DNA of 59,978 nt from a virus. This document shows positions 32,677-41,130 of this stretch, piece by piece. The notes beneath the pieces were generated by a model, which was not told where the DNA came from, did no database searches, and worked only from the letters and a program-made list of their open reading frames with translations. The stretch covers positions 1-59,978 of IMG/VR virus record IMGVR_UViG_3300036781_000826; one strand, given 5' to 3'. The position numbers and the translations under genes are program-made. Position 1 is the stretch's first letter. The number at the start of each line of letters is the position of its first letter.

Positions 32677-34059
32677 ATGGCCGACGGAAACACCCACATC
32701 GACAATGCGACCGCCGAGGCGATCGAGAAGCAGATCAAGGGCTTCGGCGACAGCGTGAAGGCGCTGTCGAGCGACACCCAGAACAGCCTGGCCGAGATGC
32801 GCGCCCTGATCGATGGCATGCCCAAGGGCGATGATGTCGTCACCAAGGAGCGGATCGACAAGTTCGCCGCCGAGGTCGAGACGAAGCAGAACGCCATCGA
32901 GACCAACTTCAAGGACATCTCGGCGAACCTCGACAAGGTCGCGGCGGCCGTGAACCGCGGCGACCGCGCGTCCTGGAGGGGCGAGAAGGACGATGACGGC
33001 CAGAATGCCGCCTATCAGTTCACGCTCGCTCGCATGGCGCGGAGCGACACCCTGTCCATCGGCGCCAAGGTCGAGCCTGACGAGGCCTCGATCAAGGCTT
33101 GGAGCGATGCCTTCCCGATGTACATGCGTCGCGACGACAACAAGGGCAGCCACGTCAACGACAAATTCCGCGCGTCCTTGCAGACCGGCTCTGACCCGGA
33201 CGGCGGCTACCTCGTCCCGACCGAGACGAGCCAGCGCATCATCACCCACGCCTTCGAGTCCTCGCCCATGCGCGGCCTGGCGTTCGTCGAAACCATCGCC
33301 GGCAAGGAACTTGAAGTCCCCCGGGATGAGGGCGAGGTTGGCTTCGGCTGGGTCGGCGAAACCGCTGATCGTCCCGAGACCACCACCTCGCAACTCGGCA
33401 TGTCGAAGATCGTCGCCCACGAGATGTACGCCTCGCCCCGCGCGACGCAGAACATGCTCGAAGACGCCGGCATCGATATCGAGGGCTGGCTGGCTCGCAA
33501 GGTCGGCGACAAGTTCGGCCGCGCGGAGGCCTCCGCCTTCATCGTCGGCGATGGCGTCGGCAAGCCGAGAGGCCTGCTGACCTACCCCGCCGGCACGAGC
33601 AACGGCCAGATCCAGCAACTCAACTCGGGCGCCGCCGCCGACTTCACCTTCGACGGCCTGATGGACACCGTGTTCTCGCTCAAGGACCCCTACGAGGCGA
33701 ACGCCAACTGGATGTTCAATCGCCTGGGTGTGCGGAACATCTCCAAGCTGAAGGACGGCGAGGGGCGCTACATCTGGGACATGAACAACGTCAACGAAAA
33801 GCGCGGGAAGTCGATGCTGCTCGGCTATCCCGTGAACCGCGCGACGGACATCGCCGCTCCCGGCGCCGGCGCGCTGATGGGCGCTTTCGGTGACTTCAAC
33901 CAGGGCTATACCATCGCCGACCGCTTGGGCATCACCACCCTGCGCGACCCCTTCACCGCCAAGCCCTACGTGCTGTTCTACTCGCGTCGGCGCGTTGGCG
34001 GCGATGTGGTGAACTTCGAGGCGGTGAAGTTGATCGTCGGCAGCGCGTCCTCGAATTAA
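32677..34059 (+). CDS. Major capsid protein (HK97 fold)
   Basis: A 460-residue protein, ribosome site TAGGAGG. Residues 1-110 are a coiled-coil scaffolding (delta) domain. The shell domain starts near LQTGSDPDGGYLVPTETSQR and has SPMRGLAFVETIAG, EVPRDEGEVGFGWVGE, KIVAHEMYASPRATQNMLED, FIVGDGVGKPRGLLTYPAG and FGDFNQGYTIADRLG. Cleavage by the upstream protease is expected near residue 120-160. Confidence 0.95.
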   Translation: MADGNTHIDNATAEAIEKQIKGFGDSVKALSSDTQNSLAEMRALIDGMPKGDDVVTKERIDKFAAEVETKQNAIETNFKDISANLDKVAAAVNRGDRASWRGEKDDDGQNAAYQFTLARMARSDTLSIGAKVEPDEASIKAWSDAFPMYMRRDDNKGSHVNDKFRASLQTGSDPDGGYLVPTETSQRIITHAFESSPMRGLAFVETIAGKELEVPRDEGEVGFGWVGETADRPETTTSQLGMSKIVAHEMYASPRATQNMLEDAGIDIEGWLARKVGDKFGRAEASAFIVGDGVGKPRGLLTYPAGTSNGQIQQLNSGAAADFTFDGLMDTVFSLKDPYEANANWMFNRLGVRNISKLKDGEGRYIWDMNNVNEKRGKSMLLGYPVNRATDIAAPGAGALMGAFGDFNQGYTIADRLGITTLRDPFTAKPYVLFYSRRRVGGDVVNFEAVKLIVGSASSN

Positions 34060-34093
34060 GCGCTCGGCCGGGCCAAGCCCGGAACCGTAGAGG

Positions 34094-34123
34094 CCGCGGC
34101 GGCGTCAAGGCCCGCCGCCGCGG
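34094..34123. terminator. Hairpin after the capsid gene
   Basis: Perfect 10-base arms ccgcggcggc (34094-34103) and gccgccgcgg (34114-34123) with a 10-base loop, no T run. It may limit read-through or protect the capsid mRNA. Confidence 0.55.
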
Positions 34124-34189
34124 TTCGCCAACCCTTCACCGCCTCGGCGGACGGCCTCGTTCCCACCACTCGCAGAAGGAGGGCCGCCA

Positions 34190-34615
34190 GTGCGCGACCT
34201 GTTCAACCACATCAACCTGAAGCCGGTGATCAACCCGGCGGCCGGTCCGACCGACAACACCGCGCAGGTCGGCGCGATCATCGACAAGCAGGGCTTCAAC
34301 AGCGTCACCTACGTGATCTCGACCGGCACGCTGGCCGACGCCGACGCCACGTTCGCCGTCACCCTGACGGAGAGCAACGACAGCGGCATGGCGGGCGCCA
34401 CGGCAGTTGCGGCGAAGGACTTGCTGGGCACGCTCGCCCTGGCCGGCTTCATCTTCTCGGACGACGGCAAGTGCCGCAAGGTCGGCTACATCGGCAGCAT
34501 GCGCTACACGCAGTTGACGATCACGCCCACCAACAACACCGGCGCCGCGCCGATGTCCGCCGTGGCGATCCTGGGGCACCCGTCGCTCCAGCCGACTGCC
34601 AACCCGCCGGCCTAG
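34190..34615 (+). CDS. Head decoration or fibre-type structural protein
   Basis: A 141-residue protein starting at GTG 34190 behind AGAAGGAGGG. It is beta-rich (SVTYVISTGTLADADATFAV, CRKVGYIGSMRYTQLTITPT), as in small head decoration proteins downstream of capsid genes. The exact role is not shown by the sequence. Confidence 0.65.
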   Translation: MRDLFNHINLKPVINPAAGPTDNTAQVGAIIDKQGFNSVTYVISTGTLADADATFAVTLTESNDSGMAGATAVAAKDLLGTLALAGFIFSDDGKCRKVGYIGSMRYTQLTITPTNNTGAAPMSAVAILGHPSLQPTANPPA

Positions 34616-34632
34616 GCCGTCTCAGACCCGCC

Positions 34633-34653
34633 GGGCGGCCGGGTAAGCCGCCC
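34633..34653. terminator. Intergenic hairpin
   Basis: Arms gggcggc (34633-34639) and gccgccc (34647-34653), 7 perfect pairs and a 7-base loop, no T run. It is in the gap between two structural genes. Confidence 0.4.
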
Positions 34654-34703
34654 ACCCCATTCCTGACGGGCCGACAGCGCCCCTGCGAACCCATGGAGCG
34701 CAC

Positions 34704-35291
34704 ATGCTCGTCAAAGTCATCAAGCCGTTCCCCTACAGCCCGGACGGCATGAACATCGTCCACCACGCTCCGTCCGAAGATCCGGACGCCCGCGTGGAGA
34801 TTGATGCCCGCCACGCCGTCGGCTTGGCCGGAGAGGGCTACATCGACGGGGAACCCCACGGCCTGACCGCGATCTCGCCGCTGCGCCGCGCCGAATTGAT
34901 CACGCGCCTGGTCAAGGCAGTGAGGGCTCGGCTTGAGGACACGTCCGACGAGAGCATCCTTGAGGCCATCGCGCGGTTGGACCGCGACGAGAAGGCGCGC
35001 GCCGAAGCCGACGCCCAGGAGGAAGGCTATGCTGAACCCGCCGCCGCCGACCAAGCCGCCGCCGCTGGCGATCCCGCCGCATCTGCTGAAGGGCAATCGC
35101 AAGGCGAGGCGCCCGATCAGTCCGAGGTAGCGGCCCAAGTAGCCGCAGCCGTCGACATCCCGCCGACCTGGCAGGCGCTGCACCACACCAAGCAGGTCGC
35201 CCTCGCCAAGAATTTCGACGCCAGCGTTAAGACCAAGGCCGAGGCTGTCGGCGCCATCGAGGCCGAAGTCGCCAAGCGCGCCGCAGCCTGA
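34704..35291 (+). CDS. Structural-module protein of unknown function
   Basis: A 195-residue protein. The N-terminus (MLVKVIKPFPYSPDGMNIVH) is a short beta segment as in small phage head proteins. The middle is acidic and Ala-rich (low complexity). The C-terminal 45 residues (DIPPTWQALHHTKQVALAKN, EAVGAIEAEVAKR) are helical. The head-tail junction location suggests a connector or assembly role. Confidence 0.65.
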   Translation: MLVKVIKPFPYSPDGMNIVHHAPSEDPDARVEIDARHAVGLAGEGYIDGEPHGLTAISPLRRAELITRLVKAVRARLEDTSDESILEAIARLDRDEKARAEADAQEEGYAEPAAADQAAAAGDPAASAEGQSQGEAPDQSEVAAQVAAAVDIPPTWQALHHTKQVALAKNFDASVKTKAEAVGAIEAEVAKRAAA

Positions 35292-35306
35292 GCGAGGGCT
35301 TAACCG

Positions 35307-35579
35307 ATGACAACCCCGGTCGATCCCTACGAGAGCTACGGCAAGACGCTGGAATCGTATGGTCGCACCAGCCGGGCAGTTACGCCTGGCGCCGCCGACA
35401 TTGACCCGGTGCCGAAGGCGGTCGTGTGCCTGACGACCGGCAACATCACCGTTGTTCCGCTCGGCAATTCCGACGATGCCACCGTGGCCTTCGTCGGCGT
35501 CCCGGCCGGCTTCATGCCGCCGTTCCGCGTCCGGCAGGTGACGGCCGCCACCGCAACGGTCGCGACGGTCGAGGATTGA
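35307..35579 (+). CDS. Spike-base-like protein (RCAP_rcc01079-like)
   Basis: A 90-residue protein. RAVTPGAADIDPVPKAVVCL followed by VAFVGVPAGFMPPFRVRQVT and a Thr/Ala-rich end matches the small beta proteins of the RCAP_rcc01079 group found in alphaproteobacterial phages and gene transfer agents, where they form the head spike base. The assignment comes from pattern only. Confidence 0.6.
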   Translation: MTTPVDPYESYGKTLESYGRTSRAVTPGAADIDPVPKAVVCLTTGNITVVPLGNSDDATVAFVGVPAGFMPPFRVRQVTAATATVATVED

Positions 35580-35581
35580 GC

Positions 35582-36172
35582 GTGCCGCTGGTTGTCGAGG
35601 ACGGGACCGGGGTCGCGGGGGCGGAAAGCTATGCCTCCGTCGACGCGGCCACGGCCTATTGGGTCTCGCGACCGCAGGACGCCAATGCGGCGGCATGGAC
35701 AGCGGCGGCCGGCGTCGACGGCAAGCAGGAGGGCGCGCTGCGCGAGGGCGCGGCGTTCCTCGACGCAACCTGGGGCCTGCTCTACCGCGGCAGCCGCAAG
35801 ACTGCCGCCCAGGGCCGCCCTTGGCCCCGCGTGACCCGCGTCGATCTCGATCCGGCCAGGTTCTGCTCCATCGACGACTTTACCGCGGCGCAGGCACTGA
35901 CCGATCAGCCGCTGTTCGGGGCCGATGGCCTGCAACTGGCCGACCTGCCGGCGGAGATCATCGCGGCGAACATCGAGCTCGCCGCGCGCGCCACGATTGC
36001 CCGCCTGGCCGCCGACAAGGACGAGACCGGCTGGTTGAAGAGCCGGACGGTCGGGCCTATCGCGCGAGAGTGGGGCGGTCCAGGCATTCCAGGCGGCTCC
36101 TACGGGTTCGTCGACGGCCTGCTGGCGCCGGTGCTGATCGGCATTCGCAACGCCCAATGGACCTGGGCCTGA
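35582..36172 (+). CDS. Head-tail adaptor (DnaT-like domain)
   Basis: A 196-residue protein starting at GTG 35582. VVEDGTGVAGAESYASVDAA is the hallmark start of the DnaT-like phage family placed at the head-tail connector. It also has FLDATWGLLYRGSRK, GRPWPRV and PAEIIAANIELAARATIARL, as in HK97 gp6-type adaptors. It probably builds the ring below the portal. Confidence 0.8.
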   Translation: MPLVVEDGTGVAGAESYASVDAATAYWVSRPQDANAAAWTAAAGVDGKQEGALREGAAFLDATWGLLYRGSRKTAAQGRPWPRVTRVDLDPARFCSIDDFTAAQALTDQPLFGADGLQLADLPAEIIAANIELAARATIARLAADKDETGWLKSRTVGPIAREWGGPGIPGGSYGFVDGLLAPVLIGIRNAQWTWA

Positions 36173-36591
36173 TGGACTACGACCTTCAGGCCAGGCTCGA
36201 CGCAGCCGAGGAGTTGAAGCTGAAGGCGCAAGGTGGATCGGGCCAGCAGATCACCATCACCACGCCCTTCGTCGGCCAGTTCGACCCCGCCACCGACACG
36301 ACGACGACCGGCGACCCGACCGTCCGCACCGGCTCCGGCATCGTCATCGAGTACACGACATTCATCCGCTCGGGCCTGCGTAATGAGGCCGGCTCTCTGG
36401 TCCAGGCAGGCGACAAGCAGATGCTGCTGTCGGCGCTGGCGCTGGACGGCTCGATACTGACGCCGCCGCCGGCCGTGAACGACAAGGTCACGCTGGAGAA
36501 CGGCGACAGCTTCACGATCACCAGCCTCGCACCGCTCTCGCCGGCGGGTGTGGCGATCTACTTCGACTGCAATATCCGAGGCGCGAAGTGA
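36172..36591 (+). CDS. Head-tail connector protein
   Basis: A 139-residue protein joined by TGATG. It has an N-terminal helix followed by a beta-rich domain with IVIEYTTFIRSGLRNEAGSL and DKVTLENGDSFTITSLAPLS, the size and order of a stopper (SPP1 gp16-like). Assigned by position and fold type. Confidence 0.7.
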   Translation: MDYDLQARLDAAEELKLKAQGGSGQQITITTPFVGQFDPATDTTTTGDPTVRTGSGIVIEYTTFIRSGLRNEAGSLVQAGDKQMLLSALALDGSILTPPPAVNDKVTLENGDSFTITSLAPLSPAGVAIYFDCNIRGAK

Positions 36592-37016
36592 CCCTCGGCG
36601 CCCAACTTCGCGCCTTCAAGGCGAAGTCGATGGATCGCGTCGACACCATCGTGCGCGAGACGACGCGGACCTTCGCCGGGAGCCTAGTGACGGAATGGAC
36701 GCCACTTGGCGACCCGCTGCTGTGGAAGAACCCGCCGCCGGCCGACTACAAGCCCGGCAACCTGCGGTCCAGTTGGTTCCTGTCGTTCGACCAGGCCTCG
36801 ACCGAAACCACGCTTCGGACCGACATCCAGGCCTTGAACCACGCCGAACTGCTGGAGGGCACGGTCGCGGGGCGCAAGCTCTACATCACCAACAACGCCG
36901 ACCACGCCGGCGCCATCGAGAACGCCCATTCGACGCAGGCGCCGATCGGAATCATGTGGGCGGCCGGGGAATTTCCCAACATCGCCGAGCGCATCGCCAA
37001 GCAGGTCGCCGGATGA
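36588..37016 (+). CDS. HK97 gp10-like tail-completion protein
   Basis: A 142-residue protein starting at GTG 36588. It shows TFAGSLVTEWTPLGDP, NLRSSWFLS and a C-terminal ENAHSTQAPIGIMWAAGEFP. Proteins of this size and place (gp10 of HK97) complete the tail top. Good positional support. Confidence 0.7.
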   Translation: MTLGAQLRAFKAKSMDRVDTIVRETTRTFAGSLVTEWTPLGDPLLWKNPPPADYKPGNLRSSWFLSFDQASTETTLRTDIQALNHAELLEGTVAGRKLYITNNADHAGAIENAHSTQAPIGIMWAAGEFPNIAERIAKQVAG

Positions 37017-37414
37017 GTCAGCAGGCGATCCGAGGTGCGCTGCAAACCCAGCTCACGACGCTCGGTTGGGCAGATCAGACGGCGTTCGAGGGCATGGCTT
37101 TCACGCCGACGACCGGCACGCCCTATCAAGAGGTGACGACCGCCTTCAGCGAGCCGAACAGCTACAGCGTCGGCGCCACCTTCCAGGAGCTCGGCGTCTT
37201 CCAGGTCCGGCTACTCTACCCGCTCGACAACTCCGGCATCGGCGCACAGACGACGCGGGCCGAGGCAATCCGGGCGGCCTTTCCGAAGAACCTGGCCCTG
37301 CCGGCAGGCGGACCGACCGTGGTCAAGATCATGCGGGCGGGCGCGATCACGCGTGGCGGCCCCGATGGCGACCGCGACGTGACCATCATCCGATTTCGCT
37401 TCTCCAATCGCTGA
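37013..37414 (+). CDS. Tail terminator (DUF4128-like)
   Basis: A 133-residue protein in an ATGA overlap. MSQQAIRGALQTQLTTLGWA, then PNSYSVGATFQELGVFQVRL and DVTIIRFRFSNR fit the tail terminator family that caps the tail tube. It is next to the gp10-like gene, in the expected order. Confidence 0.75.
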   Translation: MSQQAIRGALQTQLTTLGWADQTAFEGMAFTPTTGTPYQEVTTAFSEPNSYSVGATFQELGVFQVRLLYPLDNSGIGAQTTRAEAIRAAFPKNLALPAGGPTVVKIMRAGAITRGGPDGDRDVTIIRFRFSNR

Positions 37415-37417
37415 ACC

Positions 37418-38257
37418 GTGCCGATTGCCCTGGTGCTCGGCGGCGCGGCGTGCGTCTGGGATGACCTGCGCGCGGCAAGGGCGCTGATTGGTAGCCGCCA
37501 CCACATCATCGTGGCCTGCAACTACGCCGGCCGGGACTACCCAGACGACATCGCCGCGCTCTGCACCGAGCACGCCGAGCTGCTGGCGGGCTGGATCGCG
37601 GATCGCCGCGGCAACGCCAACTACCGCAAGTTCGTCGCCGGGCCGCACTGGACCTGCCGCAACGCCGAGGTGATCGCCGAGCGCTGGCCAGGATCCTCCG
37701 GGCTCTACGCGGTGCAGATCGGGCTCACCGAAATGCAGTGCGCCGCCGCGATCCTCTGCGGAATGCCGCTCGATCACCAGGCCGGCCACTTCATCCGGCC
37801 CGGCGCCTGGACCGACACCGCCCACTTCCGCCACGGCTTCGGCCTTGCCCTACCCACCATCGGCGCCAGGGCCCGCAGCATGGGCGGCTGGACCGCCGAA
37901 CTCCTTGGATCACCCACCGACGCCTGGCTCAACGCCATCTCCGACATCCGCCCGATGGCAGGCCCCACCCGCAAGCTCGCGAGGCCCCCGATGCACCACG
38001 TCAAGAACGTCTCCGACGAGACGCAGCGCTTCCACGCCACCGACGAGAGCGGCCTGCCCACCAAGGTCAGTCTCGCGCCGGGCAGGAGCGGCCATTTCGA
38101 GATCAACCCTCACCAGGCGGCCTTCCAGACTGGCGCGCTGAAGGTGACCGAGCCCAGGCCCGCTGAAGACGCGCCGGCGCCGAAGCCGCGCGCTCGCAAG
38201 GCCGTCGCCAAGAAGCCTGCCGCAAAGCCGGCGAAGAAAGCGGGCCAGCCCGCCTAA
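37418..38257 (+). CDS. Rossmann-like protein with H1-like basic tail
   Basis: A 279-residue protein starting at GTG 37418. The N-terminal 110 residues (IALVLGGAACVWDDLRAARA, HHIIVACNYAGRDYP, GLTEMQCAAAILCGMPLDHQ) look like a nucleotide-sugar or DUF115-type Rossmann domain found in some phage tail modules. A small beta domain follows, and the last 45 residues are Lys/Ala/Pro repeats like histone H1. Function unknown. Confidence 0.65.
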   Translation: MPIALVLGGAACVWDDLRAARALIGSRHHIIVACNYAGRDYPDDIAALCTEHAELLAGWIADRRGNANYRKFVAGPHWTCRNAEVIAERWPGSSGLYAVQIGLTEMQCAAAILCGMPLDHQAGHFIRPGAWTDTAHFRHGFGLALPTIGARARSMGGWTAELLGSPTDAWLNAISDIRPMAGPTRKLARPPMHHVKNVSDETQRFHATDESGLPTKVSLAPGRSGHFEINPHQAAFQTGALKVTEPRPAEDAPAPKPRARKAVAKKPAAKPAKKAGQPA

Positions 38258-38299
38258 CCCGGCGCCTCGGCGTCACCTCAACCCTGAAGGACGAAGCCC

Positions 38300-38761
38300 A
38301 TGACTGCTTCCTCGCTGGCCACCACCACGGCTGGTTCCACTATCGCGATCTCCGCCGCCGCGCCCGCCGCGAACACCAAGACCGGCTATTCGGCCCTGAC
38401 CTTTACCGAGATCGGCGAGGTCTCCGACCTCGGCACGCTCGGCCGGACCTACAACACCGTGACCTTCTCCCCGGTGGCGAGCCGCGGTGTCCGCAAGATC
38501 AAGGGTTCCTTCGACGACGGCCAGATGCCGTTGAAGATCGCCCACGCACCCGGCGACCCCGGCCAGGTCATCCTCGCCGCCGCGCTGGACGACGATGCCT
38601 TCTACAGCTTCGAGCTTACCCTGCAGGACGGGACGATCAAATACTTCCGCGCCCAGGTCTCCAGCTACCCGGTCGAACTCGGCGGCGTGGACTCGATCAC
38701 CATGAGCACGGTGAATTTGGAAGTCATGAGCGGCACGATCATCACCGTCCTGCCGGCGTAA
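38300..38761 (+). CDS. Major tail tube protein
   Basis: A 153-residue protein with a clear tube pattern: FTEIGEVSDLGTLGRTYNTV, VRKIKGSFDDGQMPLKIAHA, FSFELTL-type strands and a C-terminal VDSITMSTVNLEVMSGTIIT. Such tube proteins polymerise around the tape measure. It precedes the chaperone pair and is followed by a hairpin terminator, as is common after abundant structural genes. Confidence 0.85.
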   Translation: MTASSLATTTAGSTIAISAAAPAANTKTGYSALTFTEIGEVSDLGTLGRTYNTVTFSPVASRGVRKIKGSFDDGQMPLKIAHAPGDPGQVILAAALDDDAFYSFELTLQDGTIKYFRAQVSSYPVELGGVDSITMSTVNLEVMSGTIITVLPA

Positions 38762-38806
38762 GCCGCCCGCGGACGCAGAGCAGAACACCTACCCCCCCAA
38801 ACTTTA

Positions 38807-38833
38807 AGGACTGGTCGCGCCAGTCCTCCTTTT
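38807..38833 (+). terminator. Intrinsic terminator after the tail tube gene
   Basis: Arms aggactgg (38807-38814) and ccagtcct (38820-38827), loop tcgcg, followed by cctttt. This lowers downstream expression relative to the tube protein. It ends just before the ribosome site of the chaperone gene. Confidence 0.7.
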
Positions 38834-38843
38834 GGAGACCACC

Positions 38844-39248
38844 ATGTTCGATATCGCCTCCATCGAAGTCAGCGACACGACCGACATCGCGATCATGAAC
38901 CCCAGCACCGGTGAGCCGCTGATCGGGGAGGACGACAAGGCCTGCACGGTCACCGTCTACGGGCCTGGCTCGAAGCCATTCAAGGCCGCGCAATCGGTCG
39001 CCTCCAACCGCGCCATGAAGCGCGTCCGCGCCAAGGGCCGGAACGCCGAGACGACGCCGGACGAAGAGGCCGCCGCAACCGCGAGCTTCCTGTCGGCCAT
39101 CACCGTGAGCTTCAACAACTTCAACTACGGCGGCAGCGGCGAGCCGGAAGCGATCCGCAGGGCCTATGCCGACCCCAAGATGGGCTGGCTGACCGAGCAG
39201 GTGAACGCCGGCGCCGGTGACTGGGCGGCTTTTACGAAGGCTGCCTAG
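38844..39248 (+). CDS. Tail assembly chaperone, first part (G-like)
   Basis: A 134-residue protein starting MFDIASIEVSDTTDIAIMNP at ATG 38844, with TTTTGGAG as ribosome site. It contains DDKACTVTVYGPGSKPFKAA and SFLSAITVSFNNFNYGG, as in tail chaperones of long-tailed phages. The zero frame stops at 39248, but the -1 frame is open from 39221 onward, giving a probable frameshifted longer product. Confidence 0.82.
   Translation: MFDIASIEVSDTTDIAIMNPSTGEPLIGEDDKACTVTVYGPGSKPFKAAQSVASNRAMKRVRAKGRNAETTPDEEAAATASFLSAITVSFNNFNYGGSGEPEAIRRAYADPKMGWLTEQVNAGAGDWAAFTKAA
39221..39248 (+). other. Probable programmed -1 frameshift window
   Basis: The -1 frame has a stop at 39218-39220 and is then open to 39715, while the zero frame ends at 39248, so a shift must take place in this window. 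It contains the run cttttac (39229-39235); a tRNA on TTT at 39231 can re-pair with TTT at 39230. This is not a canonical X-XXY-YYZ heptamer. Confidence 0.65.
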
Positions 39249-39334
39249 CAGCCCTCACACTTCACGCCCGCCATGCCGCCTGGCTCCACGCCAGGCCCGG
39301 AAAGAAAGGCAAGCAGGCCGATAAGCTCTCCAGG

Positions 39335-39715
39335 ATGGAGCGTTTCAAGGCCGACGAGGAAAAGGGCCTCCAGCGCCCGGAATTGGACTTCCCTCCACTG
39401 GAAGGCGCGGACCACCTCATCGACTACCTGTTCAGTTGCGGGCCCACCTCCGGCGGCGAGGCGCTCACCTTCCAGGAAATCCGGGCCTGGATGGACCTCA
39501 CTGGGCGCATCTTGACCGCCTGGGAGGCCGAGACGTTGCGGGTGATCTCGGCGGCCTATGCGTCAGAGGCCTTTTCGGCGTCGGATGTGGACCGGCAACC
39601 GCCCTACAGGGCAACGCCATTCGCCAGGGAAGCGCCAAGCCGTGAGGACGTCAGCGACCGGCTCAAGGCGGCCTTCGAGCTGCTGGAGCGGCAGGATAAG
39701 GGCAGGAGGGACTAG
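39335..39715 (+). CDS. Tail assembly chaperone, second part (T-like)
   Basis: The frame from 39335 gives 126 residues (MERFKADEEKGLQRPELDFP). Upstream in the same frame the reading continues without stop to 39221 and codes protein-like sequence (LAALTLHARHAAWLHARPGK), so this part is probably made as an extension of the first chaperone by -1 frameshift. It contains LIDYLFSCGPTSGGEALTFQ and RILTAWEAETLRVISAAYAS. Located before the tape measure, as expected for the GT product. Confidence 0.78.
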   Translation: MERFKADEEKGLQRPELDFPPLEGADHLIDYLFSCGPTSGGEALTFQEIRAWMDLTGRILTAWEAETLRVISAAYASEAFSASDVDRQPPYRATPFAREAPSREDVSDRLKAAFELLERQDKGRRD

Positions 39716-39728
39716 GCGAGGGCGTGCG

Positions 39729-40172
39729 TTAGAATTTCGTATCGACGTGTGGGAAGCCGGTGAAGGCAGACTTTTCGCAATGGCCGCGCCAAAAGAGGGC
39801 TATCCGCCTGGGGCCAATCCCGCTCTCGAAGTGCATGAAGTGATCGCCGGTCTCGCGGGAGATCGAGTTTAGGGTGTCCTCATGCTCGCGCGGCGTATCT
39901 ACCGTCCGCTTTTCAAGGACTAGGTCGACAGGCGTCACCTCGACAAAATCGCTTTGGGCGTGGCAGTCGGCCTCACACCACTTCTTTGCGTCGAGGTCGA
40001 TGCGATAGACGGTCGTGTACGGCTTGGTCTCGTCCTTGACGAGCGCCGGAACGAGTGTGCGGAGCGAGCCAGTGCATGTGAGATCGAACGCAGCCGTCTG
40101 AGCCTCCGCCGTGCAGGACAACAGCGACCACGTGACCGCGACCAGGCCAAGGTTGATCGTAAGCCGTGCCAT
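39729..40172 (-). CDS. Exported or lipoprotein cargo gene
   Basis: A 147-residue protein facing against the late operon. It has an N-terminal signal (MARLTINLGLVAVTWSLLSC) ending in LLSC, a possible lipobox, then a secreted domain with conserved-looking Cys pairs (DLTCTGSLRTLVPALVK, KWCEADCHAQ). This reversed position between chaperone and tape measure is typical of morons expressed from the prophage. It might alter the host surface; unproven. Confidence 0.7.
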   Translation of the reverse strand: MARLTINLGLVAVTWSLLSCTAEAQTAAFDLTCTGSLRTLVPALVKDETKPYTTVYRIDLDAKKWCEADCHAQSDFVEVTPVDLVLEKRTVDTPREHEDTLNSISRETGDHFMHFESGIGPRRIALFWRGHCEKSAFTGFPHVDTKF

Positions 40173-40222
40173 CGTTTGGATTCTCCGCTTTTGGCGAAGG
40201 TGGCGCCGAATAGTTTGGCCGC

Positions 40223-40453
40223 CTAGTCGATTTTGCCCGGCCGAAGGGCCGTCTCGATCATGGCGCGAATGGCCTCAGGTCTCGTTGGTTTCGGATCAGG
40301 CTGGCGGCCTATCCAGGCGTCAAGATCCGCAAGAGTTCGCGGCTGAAGGCGCACCTGAACCGGCGTCCCTTTTCCGGTAGGGGCAGGCCCTCGCCTCAGT
40401 CTCGCAGGTGGTGGACGACTTGAAGGTAATCGGCGTGCACTCCAGGCCAGCAA
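40223..40453 (-). CDS. Ribbon-helix-helix DNA-binding protein
   Basis: The last 45 residues (TPVQVRLQPRTLADLDAWIG, then TRPEAIRAMIETAL) are a clear Arc/MetJ-type ribbon-helix-helix. The first 28 residues are Arg/Pro-rich and overlap the gene 40320-40541, so the true start may be the in-frame GTG at the strand (VRLQPRTL) behind AAAAGGGA. It probably regulates the cargo block. Confidence 0.6.
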   Translation of the reverse strand: MLAWSARRLPSSRPPPARLRRGPAPTGKGTPVQVRLQPRTLADLDAWIGRQPDPKPTRPEAIRAMIETALRPGKID

Positions 40454-40541
40454 GGCGCGCCTCGATTATCCTGAAATGAAGCATCATAAGCGCCTTGTGA
40501 ACTTCATCTGCGAGAAGGCGATCTTCAGCGTAGTCAGCCAT
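40320..40541 (-). CDS. Hypothetical cargo protein
   Basis: A 73-residue frame starting MADYAEDRLLADEVHKALMM at ATG 40541. The first 42 residues are protein-like; the rest, overlapping the ribbon-helix-helix gene, is less so. It is divergent from the exported-protein gene at 40630. Function unknown. Confidence 0.5.
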   Translation of the reverse strand: MADYAEDRLLADEVHKALMMLHFRIIEARLAGLECTPITFKSSTTCETEARACPYRKRDAGSGAPSAANSCGS

Positions 40542-40629
40542 CTTGGTTCCCCCATCGACAAGCTGAGCCACCAACTCGACGGATGCAACCACGCGGGGTA
40601 GCATCGCTCGATCTTGGGGAGGAACGACG

Positions 40630-41088
40630 ATGCGGACGTTGGCGGTGATCCTGATGGCCAGCTTGGCGCTTGCCCACGCGTCGACCGCAGCTCCGCCGAA
40701 AGCAAAGCCCCATTCTCCGTCGAGTAACCCCCGCTGTGCGACGCTGAGGCAGGCCATCGAGGACTCCGTCAAGCAGATGGGCGCGATCGAGGCTGACGGC
40801 GCTGCCGACAACAGCGCTCCTCGCGCCACGATGAGGGCCGGCCAAATCTCCAACCAGCAGGCGGAGATTCAGAACAACATCCTGCTGATGAGGTCGAATA
40901 GTTGCCCGGCATACGAGGGGTCGTTGTCGTCAACGACCTACCTCTTGCCGGCCCTGGATTGCGCCACGTCAATGCTGCAGGACAGCACGAAGAGGATATT
41001 GGCCCAGCCTGCGGCCGGATCGGCGCAGGACTCCGATACCTCGAAAGTCTGTGACCGGGCGTCCTGGAAACCCGGGAAAGCGGGTTAG
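40630..41088 (+). CDS. Secreted cargo protein
   Basis: A 152-residue protein with a signal peptide (MRTLAVILMASLALAHASTA, cleavage about residue 20-22) and a mature part with four Cys (NPRCATLRQAIEDSVKQMGA, NSCPAYEGS, LDCATSML, VCDRASW), likely two disulfides. The ribosome site GGGGAGGAACG is strong. It belongs to the cargo block. Function unknown. Confidence 0.7.
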   Translation: MRTLAVILMASLALAHASTAAPPKAKPHSPSSNPRCATLRQAIEDSVKQMGAIEADGAADNSAPRATMRAGQISNQQAEIQNNILLMRSNSCPAYEGSLSSTTYLLPALDCATSMLQDSTKRILAQPAAGSAQDSDTSKVCDRASWKPGKAG

Positions 41089-41130
41089 CCAGCGTCGGGT
41101 CTCGTTCGATGGGCCAAGGAAGAAGCGCCG

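Noticed and set aside
31771-33618. Long minus-strand frame opposite protease and capsid genes
   Set aside because: Antisense shadow of two well-defined structural genes; no motifs of its own.
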